A stretch of DNA of 64,000 nucleotides from an uncultured Chitinophaga sp. GTDB lineage: Bacteria; Bacteroidota; Bacteroidia; Cytophagales; Cyclobacteriaceae. Positions 1-9,274 of the stretch are shown here, piece by piece. The notes under the pieces were generated by a model that saw only the letters and a program-made list of their open reading frames with translations, was not told where the DNA came from and ran no database searches. Where the stretch lies: assembly GCA_902168205.1 (NCBI GenBank), contig CABHOK010000003.1, positions 124,001-188,000 on the forward strand, in the 5' to 3' direction. The position numbers and the translations under genes were made by a program. The first letter of the stretch is position 1. Each line of letters begins with the position of its first letter.

Positions 1-1
1 C

Positions 2-739
2 GCCAGCGGACTTGTAGGCAACGGAAGAATGGCCGAACCTGAAGAGATTGTAACAGCGCTTGAAAATCATTTTACGTCTGAACAAAAACTCAGCGGTAAA
101 AAAGTACTGGTAACAGCCGGTCCTACCTACGAAGCGATCGACCCGGTTCGCTTCATTGGCAATCACTCAACCGGTAAAATGGGATTCTCTATAGCAGAGG
201 AGTTCGCCAGACAAGGTGCTGTAGTAAATTTAGTGACGGGACCAACACAACAACATATCAATCATCCTCGCGTCAACGTTATTCCGGTAACATCGGCAGA
301 GCAAATGTATACATCCTGTGCATCGCTTTTTCCTTCTACAGATATAGCGGTACTGGCTGCAGCCGTGGCAGACTATCGCCCGGTGGAGGTGGCATCACAA
401 AAGATAAAGAAGAAGGAAGCAAACCTCACCATTGAACTTACCAAGACGCACGATATAGCGGCATCGCTGGGTAAGCTGAAACACAACGGCCAGGTAATGG
501 TTGGTTTTGCACTTGAAACGGAAAATGAGCAGGCTAACGCTCAAACCAAACTCGAAAAAAAGAATTTTGATCTGATCGTATTAAATTCACTCAACGATAA
601 AGGTGCCGGCTTCGGTCATGACACGAATAAAATCACCATTCTGGATCGCGAGCAGCATGTGAAGTCGTTCGAGTTGAAAAATAAAAAGGAAGTAGCGAAA
701 GATATTGTTAAGGCTATTATTGAAAAACTGCATGATTAA
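2..739 (+). CDS. coaBC: Bifunctional phosphopantothenoylcysteine decarboxylase/phosphopantothenate-cysteine ligase, 3' part
   Basis: The frame is open from base 2, so the gene begins before the window. The first visible residues, ASGLVGNGRMAEPEEI, are the end of the CoaC (decarboxylase) half. The rest is the CoaB ligase half, which joins cysteine to 4'-phosphopantothenate in coenzyme A synthesis. Visible family motifs are VLVTAGPTYEAIDPVRFIGN, the nucleotide-binding start of CoaB, with HSTGKMG after it, then AAAVADYRP, and the KIKK stretch used by the ligase. The internal ATG at 29 is not the real start. The stop overlaps the start of the next gene, so the two are translationally linked. Confidence 0.95.
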   Translation, partial: ASGLVGNGRMAEPEEIVTALENHFTSEQKLSGKKVLVTAGPTYEAIDPVRFIGNHSTGKMGFSIAEEFARQGAVVNLVTGPTQQHINHPRVNVIPVTSAEQMYTSCASLFPSTDIAVLAAAVADYRPVEVASQKIKKKEANLTIELTKTHDIAASLGKLKHNGQVMVGFALETENEQANAQTKLEKKNFDLIVLNSLNDKGAGFGHDTNKITILDREQHVKSFELKNKKEVAKDIVKAIIEKLHD

Positions 740-1631
740 GCGAGTACTTCTGATCGGTTTTCTTTTTGCATCGCTTGCGTCACAGGCGCAAGAGTTGAAC
801 TGCACGGTTTCCATTAACGCAACGCAGATACAGACTACGGAACGTACTGTTTTTCGTGATATGAAAACAGCGATCGAACAGTTTATGAATTCACGCAAGT
901 GGACGAACGATTCGTACAAGAATTATGAGAAGATCAACTGCAACATGCTGATCACCATAACGCGTATGCCCTCCGTTGGCAACTTTGCCGCCTCGGTGCA
1001 AATACAGTCTGCGCGCCCGGTATATAACACCAACTACTCAACACTGGTATTTAACTTTGCCGATCGCGATTGGGAGTTTGAATATGTAGAGTCGTTGCCG
1101 TTGGAGTATAACGACAATACCTATACTACCAATCTCACGTCAATGCTCGCGCTATATGCCTATATGATTATAGGTGTTGATTATGATACCTTCAGTGAAC
1201 TGGGAGGTTCACCCTATTTCCAACGTGCATTGCAGGTGGTAAACAACGCGCAGCAATCCAACCGCCCGGGATGGCAGTCGATGCAAAATAACCGGAGCCG
1301 TTACTGGATCGTAGAGAATTTTAATAATCCGCAGATGACCGATCTGCGCAAGGCACTATATTCCTATCACCGCCTTGGTTTGGATACATTTGATAAAGAT
1401 CCAGACAAAAGCCGCGAAGTAATTCTGAAAGGCCTCAAAGACATTAAGAAAGTACGCGATGTCAACCCGACAGCCGTTATTATAGTAAGTTTCTTCGATG
1501 CCAAAGGAAAAGAGCTTGCCAATATATTCTCATCCGGCAACATACAGGTAAGGCGCGAAGCGTATGACGTTATCAAGGCTATAGATCCATCCTCCAACCG
1601 CGCCAACTACGAGAAGATCATTCAGAATTAA
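732..1631 (+). CDS. porD: PorD-like protein, DUF4835 family (type IX secretion associated)
   Basis: A 299-residue secreted protein. The ATG at 732 lies inside the last codons of coaBC. It gives a clean signal peptide (MIKRVLLIGFLFASLASQAQ) with cleavage after AQA, whereas an ATG at 705 would put extra residues before the signal. The mature part starts ELNCTVSINATQIQ and contains the DUF4835 features: paired beta strands, a YAYMIIGVDYDTFSELGG segment, and a SSNRANYEKI end. DUF4835 members are annotated as type IX secretion protein PorD in Bacteroidota. The gene order coaBC-DUF4835-recN is also typical of the phylum. Its molecular role is not defined by the sequence. Confidence 0.8.
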   Translation: MIKRVLLIGFLFASLASQAQELNCTVSINATQIQTTERTVFRDMKTAIEQFMNSRKWTNDSYKNYEKINCNMLITITRMPSVGNFAASVQIQSARPVYNTNYSTLVFNFADRDWEFEYVESLPLEYNDNTYTTNLTSMLALYAYMIIGVDYDTFSELGGSPYFQRALQVVNNAQQSNRPGWQSMQNNRSRYWIVENFNNPQMTDLRKALYSYHRLGLDTFDKDPDKSREVILKGLKDIKKVRDVNPTAVIIVSFFDAKGKELANIFSSGNIQVRREAYDVIKAIDPSSNRANYEKIIQN

Positions 1632-1744
1632 TCGTTAACCGTTAATGGTTTAATCGTTATGCGGAATAAAACCAGATACGATTCGTGATTAACGTGTAAC
1701 CCATAACGATTCACGGATAACCAATAAGGATTAACTTTACCTCC

Positions 1745-1969
1745 ATGGGTACACGACAACTTCGTCTGAATGATTCAGCACTGATCAAAGAACGCATGCA
1801 TGAGTTCGTTGGGAAAACTATTAACGTGGTGTTAACCGACCAGACGACCATGGTAGGCGTGCTGATGAAAGCAGATGATTCAAAAATCATTTTAAAGAAT
1901 ATGCGGATGAAGGATGTTTCGTGCACATTTGATAAAATTGCTGAAGTTTATTTTGACACGAACGCCTGA
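1745..1969 (+). CDS. Small Sm/Lsm-like protein of unknown function
   Basis: A 74-residue protein with no signal peptide. Residues 22-52 follow the Sm1 pattern of Lsm/Hfq proteins: a Gly before a beta strand (G23), alternating hydrophobic residues, D32, a Gly in the third strand (G38) and an acidic pair (D44, D45) before IILKN. A short second motif (FDKIAEVYF, 62-70) fits the Sm2 position. I infer an Sm-like fold; no function can be named. The stop codon overlaps the recN start (TGATG), so it is translated with recN. A repeat-rich spacer separates it from porD. Confidence 0.65.
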   Translation: MGTRQLRLNDSALIKERMHEFVGKTINVVLTDQTTMVGVLMKADDSKIILKNMRMKDVSCTFDKIAEVYFDTNA

Positions 1970-3621
1970 TGTTAAAGCATCTTACCATAAAAAATTATGC
2001 ATTGATCCGCCACCTCGAGCTGGAGCCATCGGCACACCTCAACGTGGTTACCGGCGAAACCGGGGCGGGTAAATCCATTATGCTCGGAGCCATTGGTTTG
2101 TTGATGGGAAACCGTGCCGAGACGAAAGTACTGTGGGACGAAAACGAGAAATGTGTTACCGAAGGAGTCTTCAATATCAAAGACTATAAACTCAAATCGT
2201 TTTTCAAATCCGAAGATCTTGATTATGATGACAACACCGTAATTCGCAGAGAGATTAGTCCGGGAGGGAAATCGCGCGCCTTTATTAATGATACCCCCGT
2301 TACACTCGAAGTAATGAAGCGTGTAGGCAGTCTGTTGATGGATATACATTCACAACACGAAACATTGCTGTTGGGCAACCAATCGTTTCAATTGAAGTTG
2401 ATTGATGCCTACTCAGAAAATCAATTACTGCTCGAGCAGTATGCCGAAGTATGGAGTGAATATCTCAAGGCAAAAAAAGAATATGAGACACTTACCTCCG
2501 AAGCAGAAACACTGCGGCAGGAAGCAGACTATATTCGTTTTCAACTGGATGAACTGACAAAAGCGAACTTCGAGGAAAATGAACAGTCAACGCTCGAGTC
2601 GGAAATAAAAATCATGGAGCATGCGGAAGAAATTAAAAATCGCTTCCAGACGGTGCTTGAATTATTGTCGCGCTCAGAGTATGCATCGCGCAGCAGTCTG
2701 AGTGAAGCGCGCAGTCATTTGCAAAGTGTCTCATCGTACGCTGATAAATATAGCGGTCTCTTTCAGCGTCTCGATAGTGTGTTGATTGAGCTTGATGATT
2801 TGCTGGGCGAGATAGAAAATGAGGAGGAACGAATCGAGTTTGATCCGGAACGTTCCGAGTTTGTAAAAGAACGTCTCAGCGTATTATATCGCCTGCTGAA
2901 AAAACATCGTGCAGCAGATTTGAAAGAGTTACTGGTAATCCAGGAAAACCTGCGCGAAAAGGATAGTATAACTTCGAATGTAGACGAAGCATTGAGCAAA
3001 GCAAAAAATGCTTTTGATACTGCCGACAAAAAAGTAAGAACATTAGCGGCCAAGATCAGCGATACTCGCAAGAAGACCTTAAAGCCCCTGAGCAATCAAC
3101 TGGTAAAGTTATTGCAGGAGGTAGGTATACTCAATGCTACCTTGCAGATTGATGTACAGCCGACAGAGCCGACATCAACCGGTATCGATAAAATAGATAT
3201 ACTCTTCAGTGCCAACAAAGGTATAGCACCGCGACCGCTGGCACAGGTAGCATCGGGTGGTGAATTTTCGCGACTCATGTTTTGCATCAAATATGTAATG
3301 GCCGAAAAGACCGCGATGCCTACATTAATCCTCGATGAAATTGACAGCGGTATATCCGGAGAGGTAGCCATTAAACTTGGAAACCTCATGAAGTCCATGT
3401 CGAAGACACACCAGTTAATTACCATCAGTCACTTGCCACAGGTAGCAGCCAAAGGCGATGCACATTACTTCGTATATAAGGATAACTCCGCAGCGAAGAC
3501 AATGAGTAACATCCGCGAGTTAAAGAAAGAAGAGCGCATACAGGAAATTGCCAAAATGATAGGAGGCGAAAACCCATCCAAAATAGCGCTTCAAAACGCG
3601 CAGGAGCTACTAACTGTATAA
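1969..3621 (+). CDS. recN: DNA repair protein RecN
   Basis: A 550-residue SMC-like ATPase for double-strand break repair. The Walker A motif GETGAGKS is at residues 29-36. A long coiled coil (about 150-380, rich in Glu/Lys/Leu) is followed by the ABC signature ASGGEFSRLM and Walker B LILDEIDSGISG. ITISHLPQVAAKGDAHY is the conserved switch-His region. The length matches the usual 550-570 residues. The start overlaps the stop of the Sm-like gene by one base. A rho-independent terminator follows, so this is the last gene of the coaBC operon. Confidence 0.96.
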   Translation: MLKHLTIKNYALIRHLELEPSAHLNVVTGETGAGKSIMLGAIGLLMGNRAETKVLWDENEKCVTEGVFNIKDYKLKSFFKSEDLDYDDNTVIRREISPGGKSRAFINDTPVTLEVMKRVGSLLMDIHSQHETLLLGNQSFQLKLIDAYSENQLLLEQYAEVWSEYLKAKKEYETLTSEAETLRQEADYIRFQLDELTKANFEENEQSTLESEIKIMEHAEEIKNRFQTVLELLSRSEYASRSSLSEARSHLQSVSSYADKYSGLFQRLDSVLIELDDLLGEIENEEERIEFDPERSEFVKERLSVLYRLLKKHRAADLKELLVIQENLREKDSITSNVDEALSKAKNAFDTADKKVRTLAAKISDTRKKTLKPLSNQLVKLLQEVGILNATLQIDVQPTEPTSTGIDKIDILFSANKGIAPRPLAQVASGGEFSRLMFCIKYVMAEKTAMPTLILDEIDSGISGEVAIKLGNLMKSMSKTHQLITISHLPQVAAKGDAHYFVYKDNSAAKTMSNIRELKKEERIQEIAKMIGGENPSKIALQNAQELLTV

Positions 3622-3632
3622 ATTCTATTTTC

Positions 3633-3810
3633 CGCAGAGGACACAGATTTACGTACACTATTTTACTGAAAGGAATGTTATACCGAGCATTCCTTTTTTT
3701 GTTTGTTGTAAACTCTCTGTGAGATATGATTTTATCAGTTGTTTGTGAAAGAAACAACGCCGTGGGTATATGCCAGTGCATTTTATCTGCATATATCTGT
3801 GTCCTCTGCG
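3633..3810. repeat. Inverted pair of a dispersed CGCAGAGGACACAGAT repeat
   Basis: CGCAGAGGACACAGAT occurs at 3633-3648 and its exact reverse complement at 3795-3810. The two arms enclose the recN terminator. A related copy with two mismatches (CGCAGAAGACGCAGAT) lies at 10388-10403, also just after a gene end. All three are preceded by TTTTC or (C)CC on the arm side. This looks like a small non-coding repeat family that settles downstream of genes. Confidence 0.7.
3669..3701 (+). terminator. Rho-independent terminator after recN
   Basis: The stem is AAAGGAATG/CATTCCTTT with a ten-base loop, followed by a run of T. It lies 48 bases after the recN stop. Confidence 0.85.
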
Positions 3811-3904
3811 GGAAATACTTCCTGCGCCAGTTCTGTCGTCAAATTCGTTACCCCGGCAGTATCAATTGTCACTTTTTTTTGCTATCTATGATTACCCAAA
3901 CCCT

Positions 3905-4453
3905 GTGCGAAGAGCTGCCGCCATATTGCTCCTGCTCGTCTTTACATTTAATGTAATAGGCTATTATGGTATATATTGGTATGCCCGAAACCACTACGAG
4001 TCCATTATGCTCCAGAAACTGGATGCTGATAATTATACTTCATACGAATCCATTACCCTTAAAATCCCGCTTTCACTTCCGTACCAGCTAAATTCAGGTA
4101 ATGCCGATTTCGAGCGCATCAACGGATCGTTTCAATACAAGGGAGAATTCTACAAGCTTGTGAAACAGAAGATGAAGGCGGATACCCTCTACGTTGTGTG
4201 TATTAAAGATCACCAGGAAAAACATCTTCAGACAACCATGTCTGACTTCATGAAGATTTCGAATGATACACCTTCAGCCGGAAACATAAAAGTACTGGGT
4301 GGTTTTGTTAAAGACTTCGAAGAAATTGCGTTCGTTGAAATTACCACCGACCGCAATCCTATTTCTTATAAAGTATACATCTCGTATACCGATAGCCTGC
4401 TGAATTTGTCACGGGCTGTTCTTTCTCCACCACCGAAATTTTTCCAAGGCTAA
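3905..4453 (+). CDS. Hypothetical protein with one N-terminal membrane segment
   Basis: An unrecognised protein of about 182 residues. One strong hydrophobic helix (AAAILLLLVFTFNVIGYYGIYW) lies near the N-terminus, followed by a soluble domain of mixed alpha/beta character, probably periplasmic. The start is uncertain. In-frame ATG 3770 would translate through a dispersed repeat arm and give an unlikely N-terminus, so I prefer GTG at 3905. An ATG at 3888 lies in a different frame, just upstream, so a frameshift near the start is possible. A hairpin terminator follows. Confidence 0.5.
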   Translation: MRRAAAILLLLVFTFNVIGYYGIYWYARNHYESIMLQKLDADNYTSYESITLKIPLSLPYQLNSGNADFERINGSFQYKGEFYKLVKQKMKADTLYVVCIKDHQEKHLQTTMSDFMKISNDTPSAGNIKVLGGFVKDFEEIAFVEITTDRNPISYKVYISYTDSLLNLSRAVLSPPPKFFQG

Positions 4454-4516
4454 TCTTCATCAATCATCAATACGATATATAGTATACATCTGTATGCTAT
4501 AGCCTGTATTTTTTAT

Positions 4517-4543
4517 AATCACCAGCAGCGATGGTGATTTTTC
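4517..4543 (+). terminator. Probable rho-independent terminator
   Basis: The stem is AATCACC/GGTGATT with a nine-base loop and a short T run. It lies 64 bases after the upstream hypothetical gene and before the next operon. Confidence 0.65.
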
Positions 4544-4629
4544 GGTACCTCCTTTTTTAATCAATGTAGTAAGACGTTCTGTGCTTGTTGTGCGGTAACA
4601 TCTGCTGCTATATATAACCCAAAATACAA

Positions 4630-5193
4630 ATGCCATACATTCCAGTAGAGGAGCATTTGCCGGGCATTACCGGCTTGCTCGAGTATCGTAAAGATTCCGC
4701 TGAACCTATTCGTAACCTTACACAGGTTTTACTCCGCGGACCATCAACCCTGACCGAAGGCGAACGGGAGCTTATTGCCACCATCGTTTCGCATAACAAC
4801 AATTGTCGTTTCTGTACATCGGCACATACAGCAGCAGCCGACCTGTTGTACGAAGACGCTTCTGTTGCTGAACAGGTTAAGCTAGATATAGAATCAGCAC
4901 CTGTTAGTGAAAAGATGAAAGCATTGCTGACAATTGCCAAGCAAGTACAGCAAAGCGGCAAGAACGTTACGGCCCAGGCGGTAGACAGAGCAAAAGGTGC
5001 AGGGGCAACTGACATCGAAATTCACGATACCGTTCTGATTGCGGCTCTCTTCTGTCTCTATAATCGCTATGTAGACGGTCTTGCAACGGTAACCCCACAC
5101 GCTCCCGAGTTTTATGAAGGGCTTGCCGAGCGCATCGTGAACCATGGCTATACCCGCCTGCCACAAGGGTACGATCATCTGAAAAAGAAATAG
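4630..5193 (+). CDS. AhpD/carboxymuconolactone decarboxylase-like protein (peroxidase-related), copy 1
   Basis: A 187-residue all-helical protein of the AhpD-like superfamily. E47, C59, C62 and H66 have exactly the spacing of the AhpD proton-relay and redox residues (E-x11-C-x2-C-x3-H). Their context is LIATIVSHNNNCRFCTSAH. A thiol-dependent peroxidase or disulfide-reductase activity is therefore likely; the substrate is unknown. No signal peptide is visible, so it should be cytoplasmic. It opens an operon with a TonB-dependent receptor, an MFS transporter and two further paralogs, with 32 bases to the next gene. Confidence 0.85.
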   Translation: MPYIPVEEHLPGITGLLEYRKDSAEPIRNLTQVLLRGPSTLTEGERELIATIVSHNNNCRFCTSAHTAAADLLYEDASVAEQVKLDIESAPVSEKMKALLTIAKQVQQSGKNVTAQAVDRAKGAGATDIEIHDTVLIAALFCLYNRYVDGLATVTPHAPEFYEGLAERIVNHGYTRLPQGYDHLKKK

Positions 5194-5225
5194 TTAAAAT
5201 CCTGAAATCCTCGACCTGACTCCCT

Positions 5226-7997
5226 ATGAAAAAAATAATACTCTATATAAATATACTCCTGTTGTGGAGTGCTGCTGTGTATGCGCAGACTTCAAAGATC
5301 ACGGGTACTGTTACTGATCCGGAAACCAATGAACCTGTACCCGGAGCTACCATCGTTATTAAAGGTAAACTTACCGGAACCATGAGTGATGCTCAAGGAA
5401 ATTTTGAATTGACCACCGGTGTCAAACCTCCCTTTACATTATCGATCTCTAGTATAGGATATGAAAACCAGGAGGTACAGGTTTCATCTGAAGAGAAGAT
5501 TGCGATAAGACTTCTTCCGAAGAGTGAACTGATGAATGAAGTAGTATTTTCCGCTTCGCGCGTGGAGGAAAATATACTGCAGTCGCCTGTGAGTATAGAG
5601 AAGCTTGATTTGAAAGCTGTGCGTGAGACGCCTTCCATCAGTTTTTACGATGGTCTTCAGAATCTGAAAGGCGTTGAAATGGTAACGAGCGGACTTACCT
5701 ATAAACAAATCAACACGCGCGGCTTCAATAGCACGGGTAATGCACGCTTTCTTCAATTGGTAGATGGTGTAGATAACCAGACCCCCGGATTGAACTTTGC
5801 CGTTGGTAATCTTTTTGGTTCGTCTGACCTCGATCTGGAGAGTGTAGAACTGATACCAGGATCTGCATCAGCACTCTATGGGCCGGTAGCGTTTAACGGT
5901 GTGTTGATGATGCGCACCAAAGATCCATTTCTGTATCAGGGTATAAGTGCACAGGTAAAGACCGGTGTCAATCACATCAACGAAGAGTATGCAGATCCGC
6001 ATGCACTCTATGATTTTTCGTTACGCTATGCCAAAGCAATCAGCAATCGTTTTGCATTCAAGATCAATGCTTCTTATTTCAGTGGACTCGACTGGTATGC
6101 TACCAATTATACCGATGTAGATCCGCAGACCTCACCGGAACAACGAGGTGCCAACAACCCTTCGCGAAATGCCTTGAATATATATGGTGATGAAGTGGTA
6201 CGAACCATCAATGGTATAGGACGTGTATCGCGTACAGGTTATGAAGAAAAAGAACTGATGGACTATGATGTGAACAGCCTTAAGCTGAATGCATCGCTTC
6301 ATTACCGTATTCACGATAACATGGAAGTGTTATACCAGTACAATATCGGCCGTGGTAAAGCATCGTATACCGGCAGCAACCGCTTTTCGCTGAATAACTT
6401 CGTGCTGCAGCAACATCGCGTGGAGTTACGGGGTAAACAATATTTTCTGCGCGCCTATAGTGTGATTGAAAACTCACACGACTCGTACAACGCAAGAGCT
6501 TTAGGGCAACAGATAAATCGCACGTGGGTGCGCGATCTCAACGGAAATATAGTATCGCCAGACCAGGCCGATGCTATGTGGTTCACGCGCTATACCGCAG
6601 CGTTTAACGGTAATGTTAACGGTGTTACAGCCGGAAACCACGGTGCGGCCAGAACTTTTGCCGATGAAGGAAGATATATACCCGGCTCCGCTGCTTTTGA
6701 AACTGAAAAAGAACGACTGGTAAATATCGATGGACTCAACGGTGCCGGTGTTTTCAGTAATAGCAAATTCTACCATGCCGAAGGTCAGTATGATTTCAGT
6801 AGTCTTATAAAAATATTCGAAGTGCAGGTTGGTGGTAACTTCAGACGGTACGATATGTTTACCAATGGAACCTTGTTCGATGATAAAGACCAGGAGATTA
6901 CCATTAATGAAGGCGGAGCCTTTGTACAAGTCAGTAAGAAGTTGCTAAATGATAATCTGAAACTGACGGTCTCAAATCGCTACGATAAGAACCAGAACTT
7001 TAAAGGAAGAATGACACCGCGTGCATCCGTAGTTGCTACCGTTGCCAAGAGCCATAACTTCAGAACATCATTCCAGACAGGGTTCAGAAATCCTACTCCG
7101 GTAGATCAGTATATAAAACTCAATGCAGGCCCGATAACCATTTTAGGAGGCGTGCCGGATAACAGCACCGGTATGAATGTATATGAGAACTCCTTTACGT
7201 CTGCATCGGTAAGTGCTTTCGGTGCTGCGTTTGGTGCAGCCGTTGCCAGCGGAACGCCACCGCAGGAAGCTGTTATGCAGCATAAGGATAAACTCGTTAA
7301 ATCAAATGTGGCGTATATAAAGCCGGAGCGCATCAAGACATTCGAGATTGGCTATAAAAGTTTGATAGGCGAAAAAGTATTGATCGATGCAAACTACTAC
7401 TATAGCAGCTATACTGATTTTATATTGAATACAGTGGTTATCCGTCCGCAATCAGATGTTATGGGAGGGGATGGTACTGTAAATCCTGCTGCTGCACAGG
7501 ATATACTGAATAGCAACGCACATGCATTCCAGTTATATACCAATGCTTCCGATAAAGTATCTGCACAAGGTGCTACACTCGGTATTACTTATATGCTGCC
7601 AAAAGGGTATACGGTAGCTGCAAACGGTACGTGGGCATCGTTCGATATTAAGGATGCGAACCCCAACAATGTACCGGCCTTCAATACGCCTAAGTACCGA
7701 ACAACCGTAACGGTAGGTAACAGCGAAGTATTTAAAAATATAGGATTCAACCTCGCATGGCGCTGGCAGCATTCATTTGACTGGTATGGATCATTTAATG
7801 AAATGCGTCTAGGTCGTATCAAAGCATACTCACTGGTAGATGCACAGGTAAGTTATAAAGTGCCATCACTGAAAAGTATTGTGAAAGTTGGTGCTAACAA
7901 TCTGTTCAACTATCATATATACCAGGCTTATGGTTCGCCTACGATTGGTGGAATTTATTATGTAAGTGTAACCTTCGATGAACTGTTTCATCCATGA
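5226..7997 (+). CDS. TonB-dependent outer-membrane receptor
   Basis: A 923-residue outer-membrane importer. It has a signal peptide ending AVYAQ (about 1-21) and a carboxypeptidase-regulatory-like beta-sandwich (about 24-105, with ITGTVTD and PGATIVIKG). A plug domain follows (about 115-235, containing RGFNSTGNARFLQLVDGVD and SASALYGPVAFNGV). The rest is the beta barrel, ending in an amphipathic strand. It resembles classic siderophore or vitamin receptors more than SusC and has no SusD partner. Its stop overlaps the start of the MFS gene by four bases (ATGA), so the imported compound may pass from this receptor to that permease. The substrate is unknown. Confidence 0.9.
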   Translation: MKKIILYINILLLWSAAVYAQTSKITGTVTDPETNEPVPGATIVIKGKLTGTMSDAQGNFELTTGVKPPFTLSISSIGYENQEVQVSSEEKIAIRLLPKSELMNEVVFSASRVEENILQSPVSIEKLDLKAVRETPSISFYDGLQNLKGVEMVTSGLTYKQINTRGFNSTGNARFLQLVDGVDNQTPGLNFAVGNLFGSSDLDLESVELIPGSASALYGPVAFNGVLMMRTKDPFLYQGISAQVKTGVNHINEEYADPHALYDFSLRYAKAISNRFAFKINASYFSGLDWYATNYTDVDPQTSPEQRGANNPSRNALNIYGDEVVRTINGIGRVSRTGYEEKELMDYDVNSLKLNASLHYRIHDNMEVLYQYNIGRGKASYTGSNRFSLNNFVLQQHRVELRGKQYFLRAYSVIENSHDSYNARALGQQINRTWVRDLNGNIVSPDQADAMWFTRYTAAFNGNVNGVTAGNHGAARTFADEGRYIPGSAAFETEKERLVNIDGLNGAGVFSNSKFYHAEGQYDFSSLIKIFEVQVGGNFRRYDMFTNGTLFDDKDQEITINEGGAFVQVSKKLLNDNLKLTVSNRYDKNQNFKGRMTPRASVVATVAKSHNFRTSFQTGFRNPTPVDQYIKLNAGPITILGGVPDNSTGMNVYENSFTSASVSAFGAAFGAAVASGTPPQEAVMQHKDKLVKSNVAYIKPERIKTFEIGYKSLIGEKVLIDANYYYSSYTDFILNTVVIRPQSDVMGGDGTVNPAAAQDILNSNAHAFQLYTNASDKVSAQGATLGITYMLPKGYTVAANGTWASFDIKDANPNNVPAFNTPKYRTTVTVGNSEVFKNIGFNLAWRWQHSFDWYGSFNEMRLGRIKAYSLVDAQVSYKVPSLKSIVKVGANNLFNYHIYQAYGSPTIGGIYYVSVTFDELFHP

Positions 7998-9259
7998 GCA
8001 ATAATCTTGAATTTACAACCATTACACCCGCGGTGCCGCAGCGCATTGCTGTGTACTGCTGGTTAACATTTGCGGTGTGCCTACTGAGTAATATACTCGG
8101 GGGCACCGTATCAACGTTGATGTCTGTTTACCTGCCAACGGTGGTTAAGTCGTTCGCGCTTACCAACGATGACCAGCAACTCAATCATATAAGTGCCTAT
8201 ATTAACGCCCTATATATAGTAGGCTGGGCGTTTGGTGGTATAACCTGGGGTATCATCAGTGATAAAATCGGTCGGTCGCGATCGCTCGTGTTATCCGTAG
8301 GCTGCTTCGGGCTTTTTACCTTACTGATTTCATTCGCGCCTTCGTGGGAGTTTGTAGTAGCCTGCAGACTTCTATCGGGTTTTGGTGTAGGTGGTGTACT
8401 CGTTATCTCAACAACGCTACTCTCTGAAATATGGCCACAACGTTCGCGCGCTATCGTGATCGGAATTGTCTCAATTGGTTTTCCTATAGGTGTTTTTTCT
8501 GCCGGCCTGGTAAATTATATAGTTTCCGACTGGCGATCAGGGTTCCGAATGGGCATACTGCCACTGGTACTTGCGGTAGTGGCGTTTATAATCGTAAAAG
8601 AATCGGAGTTATGGAGGAATGCACGTAATGAATCATCTGTTAAAAGTATAGTTTCACTGCAGCGCGATCATCGCAGCAACTTGTGGAAAGGCTCGGTTAT
8701 TTTTGGTTCCATGCTCATCGGACTTTGGGCTATATTTTCATGGCTGCCTACCTGGGTGCAAAGTTTACTCACCAACAGTGATGGTCAAACTGAACGCGGA
8801 CTCACCATGATGTTGCTCGGAGCCGGTGGACTTACCGGTGGCTTTTTCTCTGGGTGGATATCCAACGCACTGGGTGTACGCAAAGCGATGATTCTGTGTT
8901 TTGGCGGATGTATGATTATGTCGGTATTGCTGTTCAAGTTTAATACTACCTTTTCATCTATAGTATATATTGAAACTGCCGGGCTAGCCTTGTTCTTTGG
9001 TATCAGCCAGGGATTGCTGTCTAATTATATACCGCAGCTCTTCCCTACGGCCGTGCGTGCGACAGCAACCGGTTTTTGTTTTAATATCGGGAGGCTCGTA
9101 ACAGCAGCCGCTGTATTCTTTGTCGGTACGCTTGTTACTACACTTCATGGATATGGTAATGCGATCTTTACCTTCTCCATTGTCTTTTTGATAGGCTTTC
9201 TTACACTGGTCTTTACCAGCGACCGATCACTTCAACATGAATCACAATTACAATCTTAA
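7994..9259 (+). CDS. MFS transporter
   Basis: A 421-residue inner-membrane permease with about 12 hydrophobic segments. The loop 2-3 motif is present as GIISDKIGRSRS, and GRLVTAAAVF lies late in the protein, as in the organic-acid/sugar-porter branch of the major facilitator superfamily. The first helix follows a short hydrophilic N-terminus. Its start overlaps the TonB receptor stop, and 15 bases separate it from the next AhpD-like gene. The context suggests uptake of whatever the receptor brings into the periplasm, but the specificity cannot be read from the sequence. Confidence 0.88.
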   Translation: MSNNLEFTTITPAVPQRIAVYCWLTFAVCLLSNILGGTVSTLMSVYLPTVVKSFALTNDDQQLNHISAYINALYIVGWAFGGITWGIISDKIGRSRSLVLSVGCFGLFTLLISFAPSWEFVVACRLLSGFGVGGVLVISTTLLSEIWPQRSRAIVIGIVSIGFPIGVFSAGLVNYIVSDWRSGFRMGILPLVLAVVAFIIVKESELWRNARNESSVKSIVSLQRDHRSNLWKGSVIFGSMLIGLWAIFSWLPTWVQSLLTNSDGQTERGLTMMLLGAGGLTGGFFSGWISNALGVRKAMILCFGGCMIMSVLLFKFNTTFSSIVYIETAGLALFFGISQGLLSNYIPQLFPTAVRATATGFCFNIGRLVTAAAVFFVGTLVTTLHGYGNAIFTFSIVFLIGFLTLVFTSDRSLQHESQLQS

Positions 9260-9274
9260 AAAAGTAAAATTACA

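Noticed and set aside
705-732. Earlier ATG for the PorD-like gene
   Set aside because: It would add nine residues before a perfect signal peptide and overlap further into coaBC.
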